39,809 nucleotides of DNA, from the NCBI GenBank assembly GCA_022360315.1, contig JAKSDA010000643.1, positions 1 through 39,809 on the forward strand, in the 5' to 3' direction. Source of the DNA: Pseudomonadota bacterium (GTDB lineage Bacteria; Myxococcota_A; Polyangia; Haliangiales; Haliangiaceae). Shown here piece by piece: positions 25,833 through 34,076 of the stretch; position 1 is the first letter of the stretch, and each line of letters starts with the position of its first letter. Made by a program: the position numbers and the translations under genes. A model generated the notes under the pieces. That model had not been told where the DNA came from. It ran no database searches and saw nothing but the letters and a program-made list of their open reading frames with translations.

Positions 25833-28800
25833 ATGGCTGCCTTGCCACGTACAACAACGTTCGTGATCGTAGCTCTGTGCGCGTGGGCGATCGGGGCTGC
25901 GGGGTCGGCGCATGCAGCGACCATCTCCGGCCAGGTTTACGACCCGGCCACGGGTCAGCCTGCGCGCGGCATCGCACTCAGGCTGATCTATGACGCCGAA
26001 GATGCGACAAGCCCGGGAGCACCTGTCCTGGACAGCGATGTCGGCCCCGGTCAACAAGGCCAGATTACCGGTTCAGAAGGCGCCTACCGCTTCGACGTGC
26101 TCGCTGGCCGGCGCTACCAGTTGATCGTGGACACCGAGCGAGCTCCGTTTGCCGCGCCGTCGGTCCAGGCCCCGGCCCAGTCCGGCTTCGCTCCGCTCGG
26201 GCCGGTTGTGCCCCAGGACACAGCCGGCGATCCATCTCTGACCGACGCGCGCATCTATTATCTTCGCTTCGATATTTCCGGCCAGACCGACGAAGTCCGC
26301 AACAACCATATCCCCGTGGATGCGCTGCCCGATGTCGTGGCACTGGGCAAACGGGCCGACCGACTCAAGGCCAACATCGGCGATATTGTCCAGTACACGG
26401 TGACCGCGACCAATCGCTCGGGCCGCGATCTGACCCGGGATGTCGGGCGAGCTGTGTTTATTCTGGATATCCCACCGCGCGGATTTGCCTATCTGCGCGG
26501 CCGGGCAGTGGCCCGCATCGAGCGCGGCAGCGTGGTCACCATGCTGCCAGCTGGAAGCGGCGCAAACCGGTTTGGCGACGAGTTCGAGAACCAGTCGTCG
26601 CGCCGTATCGTGCGCTTTGGTCCGTTCGATCTGCCGGCTGGTGCCCGGCTCACTCTGAGTTATCCCATGGTGGTGAACTCCGAGAGCAAACCCGGTCTCT
26701 ACGACAACCGAGCGGTTCTGGTCGATGCTGGCGGTGTCGAATTGTCGGCTCCCGGCCGCGCCCGGGTACGCATCGCGGCCGATACTCTGTTCGAGGCCGG
26801 CACCTTGCTGGGTCGGGTGTATTGCGCGCGCGATGGCCGGGTTTCTGATCGCGCGACCGGCGGCAGGGCCGGCCCCGATTCTGGCCGCGACGCCGGAGTG
26901 ATGGGTGCCCGGGTTTATCTCGATATGGGGTCCTATGCGGTCACCGATGCGGCTGGCTTCTACCATTTTTCGCGCATTCCGGCCGGCACCCACCTGGCCA
27001 AGGTCGATGTCAACACGCTGGCTGGCGGCAGGTCGATCTCGTCGGCGTCACGTCTGGTCCAGTTGTCGGCTGGTCTGGTCGAACGAGCTGACTTCGCTGT
27101 CCATTGCCGGCGCGAGCGAGTCCGATTTATCGCCGGGACGCCTCGTTCTGCGCACACACACCGGCTGTCCAGCACCGAGCCCGAAGCTGAAAAACCGGTC
27201 GAAGCAGCCGATCGCAACGCCGCCGATGGTCCGACTTCCAGGGTCGTGGCAATCGACATCAGCGGCGGCCTCGAGCCGCTCGAAGTACGGGCCAGCGGGC
27301 AGCGCGTGGCTCTGCCTCTGGCCCTTCTCACCCTGAACGTACCCCCGGCGCTGCGAGCGACCGGGCAGCGCAACCTCCCTGCTGTACCTCCGAAAGGCTA
27401 TGGCGCCGACCAACCGACCTGGCATATGGGATGGAATGCCCCTGGCGATATCGCTCCACGGCGCTGGACACTCCGCATCGATCGCGCAAACAAAGACGGC
27501 AGCCTGTCCCCGGTGCGCAGATTTTCGGGCGCGGGAGCACTGCCGCCAGCGATTGCCTGGGATGGACTCGACGATGCCGGGGCGCCATTGCCAGGTGGAC
27601 AACTCTACGCCGCGCAGCTCGTGGTGATCGGCAGCGCGCGGGGTGCCGAAGCAGCCAGTGCGCGAAAACCATTTGGCATCGCCCAGGGCTCGAGCCCGGC
27701 CGGGCCGACCGAAACCATCTGGCGTGGCCAGTTGTTCCGCGCCAGCCGCGGCAAGCTCGCGCCATCGCCTGCTCTGAAGAGCAAGGTGGTCAAACTGGCC
27801 AAGACCCTGGGACCGGGCGATCGCGTCACCATCGAGTGCCACTCCGACGGCACCGGCGATCGCATGAAATCACTGGTCGACACCAAGCGCGAGGCCGAGC
27901 TGATCGCGGCGCTTCTGGTCGGTGCAGGAGCGGCCGCCGAGCGCATCGCTGCGCGCGGCAGAGGGACACTCGATACCCTGCAGCGCGGCCCCTCGGAGGC
28001 AGCGCGCCAGCAAAATCGCCGTGTGGTTGTCCGGGTTGTACGGTCCCGGCCAGTGGCCGTGCCTGTGCCCCAGACGGTGGCTCGGCAAGGCGATGTCCTG
28101 GTCGCGGGTACCTCCGTGCCGCTTGACGGCAAGCGGTTCTCGCACCGCGCCACTGGTGCGCCTGGCCAGCCAATCGTCATCGACGTGCAGTCTGCCGATG
28201 GGCGGCGAGCAGCCATCGAGATCGCCCTGCCGGAAACACTCGCCGAGCGGTCTGCACCATCCGGTGAAAAGCGCGGAGCCAACGGCGATGGTCGCAGCGG
28301 ACGCGATGGCCCGGCCGACCGGGCCGACCATCGGGCAAAGACGATCGAAGTCCGCGGCGATCTCGATACCTCGACTCTCACTGTGGGCGATGATACCGCC
28401 CGTCTGCGCATCCTGGCCACCGATGCGCGGATTGTCCGGGCCGGACAGTCTGCCCACGAGCCGGATTTCGAGACAGTGACACGCGGCGCCGGGCGCGCGC
28501 TGAAAACCGCCATCGAGTTCGAGCTCAGTCCGCCGCCCGGGCTGTCGATCGCGTCGTGGCGGCTTTCGGTCAGCGACCGGGCCGGTCGCGAGATATGGTC
28601 CAGACCGGGCCAGGCGACGGTCACGACCGCCCAGGCGTGGTCCGGCAAAGATGCCAGCGGAGCGTTGCTCCTGGCTTCAGGCCAGCGCTACAGCTATCGC
28701 CTGCGCATCGTCACCCGCACCGGTCAGATCGGCATATCGCCCGAGCGCTACTTCACTGTCGACAGCGCGGCGAGCCGGCGGCTGGAAATGCGCGGTGCCC

Positions 28801-31800
28801 TCTTCGATCAGCGCGGTCAACTCGGTGCCGAGTTTGCCGGCAAACTGACCGATTTCGCCAAACGCGCGCAGGCCGGGGACCCGACCGGCAGCTGCGACAT
28901 CCAGCTTCGCATTGCAGCTATGCCCCAGGCCTCGGCGTCCGATGTCCGACTGACCCTGGCCGCGCGTTCTGTAGTGCTCAGGCGCCAGCTTCGAGCCGCC
29001 GGCCTGCCCGGCGAGCGATTTGCCCTACAGGTCAGCATGGGCGACCAGGCCGAGGATCATCTTATCGCGGTGGTGCCGCCCCGGCCACCACCACCGGCCC
29101 GAGATCGATCGCGTGTGGTCATCGACGGCACGCCTGTCGCTCTGTCGGGCACCGCATTTCGCACTCCGGTGATCACTCGCGCCGATCGGGTGATCGCCAT
29201 CGACCTGACCAATCGCGCTGGGCATCGCGCCATACTCAGCGCCCATGTGTCCGCCGCGCCGGCCCGAGCTGCCGAGCCCGCCCCCGGCCCGCAACACGAT
29301 CCGAAAATCCGTCCAGACAACGACCCCTCGGCAAGCGCCTTCCGGTCCGGTGCCGAGCTGGCCGGTGACGCAGCCTGGATCGAAGAAACCTCGGTCTGGC
29401 TGCCTCTCGCGGGCACCGTGCTGGGGTCCAGCGACATCGCCATCCGCGGGGTCACCCGGCCGGACAATCGGGTCCTGGTGTCGGCGATTCGCCCCGCGTC
29501 GGCAGCGCTTCAGAATGCTGCGGGCGATCAAACCGTTTCGGTTGCGCTCGGCGACATCACTGTCGGTTCTGACGGGCGGTTCGCCGAAATGATCACCTTG
29601 CCCGACGATGCAGCCGCAGTTGTCGTCGAGGTACGCGACCGACAGGGCCGGCGCACTTTTGTGCGCAGGGCCATCTCCATCGCCGAAGGCGGCACATTCT
29701 TCATGGCGCTGGGCGAGTTCATTGCCTACTCGGCCCAAGTCGACCGCGGCCTGTCGAGAGAGGCGGCCTATCTCGACGGCATGACCGGGGACACGACCAT
29801 CCCGACCGACTCGATGCTTTTCCACATCCACGGCAAGCTGTATCTCAAGAGCCGATTTTCTGGCGGATTCGTGGCCGATCACATCGACCTGACCGCCTAC
29901 CTAAACACCGCCGAGCCGGCCGGGAGCGGCGATGCCCGCCACGATTTTTTCAGTTACGGCGATGCCTCCCAGGAGGTCGGCGACGTCAATGTACGCGGTC
30001 CTCTATACGTCGAGGCAAAGGCCGGGGCAGCCAGTGCGGTGCTGGGTTATGTGAACAGCGACCTCGAGGTCGGCTCGCTGTTTCGCTACCAGCGCACGGC
30101 GAGCGGCGCGCTCTTGACCTTCGACAAGGGGTGGGGATCGGCGACCAGACCGCGGTCAGAGCCAGACCCGCACGATGGACCGGGCGGCCGCGGTGATGAC
30201 CCCGATCAGGCCAAATACCGGATTCAGGCCCGGGCGTTTGCAGGCGGCGAACTGGAGCGTCTGATCCGCGATGTCAACTGGTATCGCGCCACCGGCGGTT
30301 CGGTGTATTACCTCCGCCACGGCCGGGTCAGTTCGGGTTCGGACAAGGTGCGCGTGGCAGTGCGCGACAGCCACAATGGATTGGTCTTGGCCGAGCGCGT
30401 GCTCGAGTCGGGCCGCGATTATACCATCGACTATGTGGAGGGTCGTATCGTGCTGGCCAGGCCACTGGCCTCGACAGCGAGTTCCGATTGGTTGTCCGGC
30501 GACTTTTCGGCCAGTTCTGCACCGCTTGACGGCAATCCGGTATATCTCGAGGTCAGCTACGAGTACCTCGACCTCGACCGCTCGGATCAGGCGGGCGACG
30601 ACCGCCAGGGTGCCTTTGCGCGGGTATCCCTCGGCCCATTCTCGTTCGGCGCCGGCGCGGTCAGCGAGACTCGGCCGGGCGGTGACGACTACAGCCTGTG
30701 GGGCGTCGATGCTCGCCTCGAGGCTGGCCGGCGCTCGGCCTTGGCGGTCGAACTGGCCGGCTCACGCCAGCGCCACGCCGACAATGTCCTGTCCATCGAC
30801 GGCGGATTGACGTTCTCCGATGTCAATGGCATTGCTCCACCGGCTAGCGACGAAGACACCCAGCTGGCCTGGAAAGTGAGCGGAGACCTGCACGGCGGAG
30901 ATTTCACGGACGACGGTTTTACCAGCAGGGCCCACCTGCGCTTTGCCTTGCAAAAGCTCGACCGCGGGTTTTCCTCGAGCGGAACCATGCTCGACCAGGG
31001 TCGGCTCAAGCTCGGCGCCCAGCTGGCCTACTCGCTGTCCGAGCGCTCCGCAGTGCATTTGCGCCACGATTTCGAGATAGCCGAATTGCCGCGGGTAGGC
31101 CCCACTCGGGCCGATATCGCGGCCAATCCCGATCCCCTGGCCATGGACGAGCGGTCCCAGCACCAAACCACCCTGCAGTGGATCCTCGAGCGAGGCCGCT
31201 TCCGTCATCAGGTTGCCGGCAGTCACGGTTACTACCACTCCAATGCGCGCCTGGCCAGCGGCGCCCCCGCCCTCGACAGCCAACGCCTCGGTGTCGGCGC
31301 GAGCAGTACCTTCGTGGCCAGCGAGCGATTGCTCCTGCGCGCCGGCCAGCGCATCACTGTGGGCTTTGGCGATGCCGATCCCCAGCTGTCGCCGATCGCG
31401 ACATCGCGAGACGCATTGCCCGACTCGTCGCACAGACAGGACGAGCCGCTATCCGGACTCGCTACCACGCTCGGCGCTGAATTCAGACTCGCCGAGGACG
31501 TGTCGCTCGGCGCCGATTGGCAGCAGGGCTGGAACGGCGACAACACCGGACAGATCGGCCTGCGATCGGCTCTATCGCCTACCGGCTCGATGTATGTGAG
31601 CGAGCGCCTGGTGTCCCGGAACGGCGTCGTGACAGCCACCTCGGTGGTCGGTGCCGAAGATCGCATCAACGGCACCGACGGTGGCCGAACCTATGGCGAG
31701 TACCAGGTCGAACGCGGCACCGCCGAGCAGAGGAGTCGGGCCGTGCTCGGGCTCGCTCACCGCTGGCAGTTGAGCCCGGGCGTGCGGATTCAAGCTGGCT

Positions 31801-32768
31801 TCGAGCATCAACAGGTGGTCGGCGGCTTTCTGCCCGACGGCACCCCGGTGGGAGACAGTCAGCGCGACGTTTTGCACGCGGGATTTGCCCTCGAGGTGCC
31901 CGATCGAGTGCAGGCCAGCAGCCATCTCGAATTGCGGGTCGACAATGGAGACGATGGCGGTTTTGTCGAGGATATCGCGGTGCAGGATGCACGGCCCACC
32001 TCGGCTGCCGGGGTGTTTGCCGATCACGGCGACGCGGTTCTTGGGGCCTCGCCGGTTGCCCCGCCGGGCGAGCGCTGGCAAGCGGCTGCTCGTCTCGGCC
32101 TGACCTGGATACTCACGCCCAGCCACAAACTGCTGTCCCGCTTGTTCGCTGTGCACAGCGTGGGAAACCGAGCTGGCCGGTCGCTGCCCGCGGCCTACTC
32201 GCTCCAGGCCACCGCCGGTTTTTCCTATCGGCCAGTTCAGCGCGACTGGCTCAATTTTCTGGCTCGCTACAGTTATTTGGCTGCTCTCCGCCCAAACCAG
32301 GACTACGGCCTCGGCTCCGACCTCCGCATCGACTCCCGGTCGCATATCGCCGCTCTGGTTCCCCTGGTCGATTTGCCCGGCCGGCTCGCTCTGACTGGCA
32401 AGCTGGCCTGGAAAAAAACCCGTGTCGAACTCCGGACCCCGACCCTCGATCCGGCGACCATCTCCGGGACTGGCTTTGACCGGGACGCAGACGTCGATTC
32501 GATCTTGTGGCTGGTCCGCCTCGGCTACCAGTTCTTCGGTCACTGGGACGCCAGCGTCGAGCTCCGCGGACTTCACCTGTCCCGGCCAGCCGGCTCGAAC
32601 ACTGCCCGGGAGTCGCGCTTCGGCACGGCAGTGGAACTCGGCTACACCATCGAACGCCGCCTTCGACTCGGTCTCGGCTACAACCTCAGCCGCATCTCGG
32701 ACAACGAATTCGGCGACCTGGAGCGTGATGCGGGCGGCTGGTTTTTCCGCTTGACCGCGCAGTATTGA
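25833..32768 (+). CDS. Giant multidomain cell-envelope protein with C-terminal barrel
   Basis: The product is about 2311 residues from ATG 25833, chosen because a clean signal peptide follows (FVIVALCAWAIGAAGSAHA); the frame extends upstream to 25731. In order: a carboxypeptidase-regulatory/SdrD-like fold at 29-130 (ATISGQVYDPATGQPARGI), a DUF11-like domain at about 172-320, a second Cna-like fold at about 357-393, then two copies of a module. Each copy has a FlgD-Ig-like part (about 536-606, 883-980), an OmpA-like part (about 632-739, 982-1075) and a short beta part with VxIDGTxVxLxGxxF. Residues about 1287-2311 are alternating beta strands ending FRLTAQY, a large outer-membrane barrel. OmpA-like parts bind peptidoglycan in other proteins. 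The likely role is a surface or periplasm-spanning scaffold; its function is unknown. Confidence 0.8.
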   Translation: MAALPRTTTFVIVALCAWAIGAAGSAHAATISGQVYDPATGQPARGIALRLIYDAEDATSPGAPVLDSDVGPGQQGQITGSEGAYRFDVLAGRRYQLIVDTERAPFAAPSVQAPAQSGFAPLGPVVPQDTAGDPSLTDARIYYLRFDISGQTDEVRNNHIPVDALPDVVALGKRADRLKANIGDIVQYTVTATNRSGRDLTRDVGRAVFILDIPPRGFAYLRGRAVARIERGSVVTMLPAGSGANRFGDEFENQSSRRIVRFGPFDLPAGARLTLSYPMVVNSESKPGLYDNRAVLVDAGGVELSAPGRARVRIAADTLFEAGTLLGRVYCARDGRVSDRATGGRAGPDSGRDAGVMGARVYLDMGSYAVTDAAGFYHFSRIPAGTHLAKVDVNTLAGGRSISSASRLVQLSAGLVERADFAVHCRRERVRFIAGTPRSAHTHRLSSTEPEAEKPVEAADRNAADGPTSRVVAIDISGGLEPLEVRASGQRVALPLALLTLNVPPALRATGQRNLPAVPPKGYGADQPTWHMGWNAPGDIAPRRWTLRIDRANKDGSLSPVRRFSGAGALPPAIAWDGLDDAGAPLPGGQLYAAQLVVIGSARGAEAASARKPFGIAQGSSPAGPTETIWRGQLFRASRGKLAPSPALKSKVVKLAKTLGPGDRVTIECHSDGTGDRMKSLVDTKREAELIAALLVGAGAAAERIAARGRGTLDTLQRGPSEAARQQNRRVVVRVVRSRPVAVPVPQTVARQGDVLVAGTSVPLDGKRFSHRATGAPGQPIVIDVQSADGRRAAIEIALPETLAERSAPSGEKRGANGDGRSGRDGPADRADHRAKTIEVRGDLDTSTLTVGDDTARLRILATDARIVRAGQSAHEPDFETVTRGAGRALKTAIEFELSPPPGLSIASWRLSVSDRAGREIWSRPGQATVTTAQAWSGKDASGALLLASGQRYSYRLRIVTRTGQIGISPERYFTVDSAASRRLEMRGALFDQRGQLGAEFAGKLTDFAKRAQAGDPTGSCDIQLRIAAMPQASASDVRLTLAARSVVLRRQLRAAGLPGERFALQVSMGDQAEDHLIAVVPPRPPPPARDRSRVVIDGTPVALSGTAFRTPVITRADRVIAIDLTNRAGHRAILSAHVSAAPARAAEPAPGPQHDPKIRPDNDPSASAFRSGAELAGDAAWIEETSVWLPLAGTVLGSSDIAIRGVTRPDNRVLVSAIRPASAALQNAAGDQTVSVALGDITVGSDGRFAEMITLPDDAAAVVVEVRDRQGRRTFVRRAISIAEGGTFFMALGEFIAYSAQVDRGLSREAAYLDGMTGDTTIPTDSMLFHIHGKLYLKSRFSGGFVADHIDLTAYLNTAEPAGSGDARHDFFSYGDASQEVGDVNVRGPLYVEAKAGAASAVLGYVNSDLEVGSLFRYQRTASGALLTFDKGWGSATRPRSEPDPHDGPGGRGDDPDQAKYRIQARAFAGGELERLIRDVNWYRATGGSVYYLRHGRVSSGSDKVRVAVRDSHNGLVLAERVLESGRDYTIDYVEGRIVLARPLASTASSDWLSGDFSASSAPLDGNPVYLEVSYEYLDLDRSDQAGDDRQGAFARVSLGPFSFGAGAVSETRPGGDDYSLWGVDARLEAGRRSALAVELAGSRQRHADNVLSIDGGLTFSDVNGIAPPASDEDTQLAWKVSGDLHGGDFTDDGFTSRAHLRFALQKLDRGFSSSGTMLDQGRLKLGAQLAYSLSERSAVHLRHDFEIAELPRVGPTRADIAANPDPLAMDERSQHQTTLQWILERGRFRHQVAGSHGYYHSNARLASGAPALDSQRLGVGASSTFVASERLLLRAGQRITVGFGDADPQLSPIATSRDALPDSSHRQDEPLSGLATTLGAEFRLAEDVSLGADWQQGWNGDNTGQIGLRSALSPTGSMYVSERLVSRNGVVTATSVVGAEDRINGTDGGRTYGEYQVERGTAEQRSRAVLGLAHRWQLSPGVRIQAGFEHQQVVGGFLPDGTPVGDSQRDVLHAGFALEVPDRVQASSHLELRVDNGDDGGFVEDIAVQDARPTSAAGVFADHGDAVLGASPVAPPGERWQAAARLGLTWILTPSHKLLSRLFAVHSVGNRAGRSLPAAYSLQATAGFSYRPVQRDWLNFLARYSYLAALRPNQDYGLGSDLRIDSRSHIAALVPLVDLPGRLALTGKLAWKKTRVELRTPTLDPATISGTGFDRDADVDSILWLVRLGYQFFGHWDASVELRGLHLSRPAGSNTARESRFGTAVELGYTIERRLRLGLGYNLSRISDNEFGDLERDAGGWFFRLTAQY

Positions 32769-32827
32769 ACAACCCAGTACGGGAGAATTTTACGGTTTGG
32801 CCGCGATTCGTGTAGGGTAGTACCGTC

Positions 32828-33523
32828 ATGGCTCGAAAGAGGATCGGAGAACTCCTGGTTCAGGCCGGTGTCTTGGATAATACCGGCCTGCGTGCCGGGC
32901 TGGCCGAACAGCGACGCTGGGGAGGTCAGCTGGGCCGGGTACTGGTCGACATGAAGCTGGTGACGGAAGAAGCTCTTGTCCGGGCTCTCAGCCATCAGCT
33001 CAACTTCCCCACCATTGATCTCGATCAGCTCGACGTACCCGATTCCACGCTGGAATTGGTCTCTGCCGACCTGGCCGAGCAGCACAGCCTGATCCCGTTC
33101 AACCTCGAGGGCAAGTTTCTCGAGGTTGCAATGAGCGATCCTACCAACCTGGGCATCATCGACGAGCTGCGCATCCGGACCCAGCTCAATGTGCGGCCCT
33201 ACCTGGCCGGACCAAAGATGATCGAACGGGCTTTATCGCGGTGCTATGGGATCGGATTGGCGAATCTGGCGCTCGACATGAGGACAGCGCGACTGGAATC
33301 AGAAGAGGGCTTGCCAACCATAGGGCTTGGTCCATCTGATAACCGGCCGCCATCGGCCCACAGCGTGCGCGAGCGCAACGCCGAGATCCTTGCCCTGCAG
33401 GAACGCATTTCGCAGCTGGAAGCCCTGGTAAGCCGCGACGAAGATGTCCTGCGCAAAGTGCTCGGCCTGCTCATCGAAAAAGGCGTGGCCACGCGCGAAG
33501 AAATCCTCGAGCGCATCAAATAG
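32828..33523 (+). CDS. Stand-alone GspE N-terminal (MshEN-like) domain protein
   Basis: The product is 231 residues. Residues about 1-150 match the N-terminal domain of type II secretion/type IV pilus ATPases: KRIGELLVQAGVLDNTGLRA, LGRVLVDMKLVTEEALVRAL and FNLEGKFLEVAMSDPTNLGI. The ATPase core is missing, and residues about 165-231 form a coiled-coil tail (ERNAEILALQERISQLEALV). MshEN domains can bind cyclic di-GMP; whether the binding residues are kept here is not certain by eye. Stand-alone copies are common in Myxococcota and may act as adaptors for pilus or gliding machinery. It follows the giant envelope gene by 59 bases and may be co-transcribed with it. Confidence 0.85.
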   Translation: MARKRIGELLVQAGVLDNTGLRAGLAEQRRWGGQLGRVLVDMKLVTEEALVRALSHQLNFPTIDLDQLDVPDSTLELVSADLAEQHSLIPFNLEGKFLEVAMSDPTNLGIIDELRIRTQLNVRPYLAGPKMIERALSRCYGIGLANLALDMRTARLESEEGLPTIGLGPSDNRPPSAHSVRERNAEILALQERISQLEALVSRDEDVLRKVLGLLIEKGVATREEILERIK

Positions 33524-33559
33524 CCGCAGGCTCAGAAGAGGGTGAGAAGTCAAAGTCGA

Positions 33560-34073
33560 GCCCGAACATCGGTGCGCATGAAACTGCCGGGCGCCCATCG
33601 GCGATTCTATGTCCGGCGCAGAGCTCTGTTTGGCTGGCTTGATGTCGATGCTGACATTGCGCAGCTCTCCACGCGCAACCTCGACCATTTCGGTGGTTCG
33701 CGTCCGGCTCGCTCCATCTTTCTTTGGCCACAACCCGCGTGACGTCCCGACGCGACACGAAAGGTCCGGAGCAGGGAAGACTCGCCGAGCTTGGTATCAT
33801 CTACCCATACCGATACCGAGATGCCCTCGCCTTTACCGAGATATCGATCCGGCCCATACGTCGATCGATATCGGTTAATGTATCGTTGATCTGCTGTGCA
33901 CACGCAGAATCTGCGTCGGGGTGATCCTTACCTACAGCGACAACGACAAGTGTCCCAGGTGGCGACAACGTTGCGGTCCAATGGGTTGATCGATGGAGTG
34001 TATTCCTTGCCAGGACATGCGACCGAACCATCCATGTAGATTTCGACTCGGTCGGAGAATCGCTTGACCGCAA
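33560..34073 (-). pseudogene. Decayed ORF, unknown family
   Basis: The gap 33524-34076 contains no intact gene. On the minus strand, protein-like pieces lie in different frames in order: FAVKRFSDRVEIYMDGSVAC (about 34070), then TLVVVAVGKDHPDADSACAQ and INDTLTDIDRRMGRIDISVK (about 33850-33965), then VSVWVDDTKLGESSLLRTFR (about 33755-33815), then ARGELRNVSIDIKPAKQ (about 33630-33680). The frames break several times, as in a gene inactivated by small indels. I cannot name the family, and the low length of each piece keeps this uncertain. The 5' end abuts the divergent kinase start. Confidence 0.3.
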
Positions 34074-34076
34074 AGT

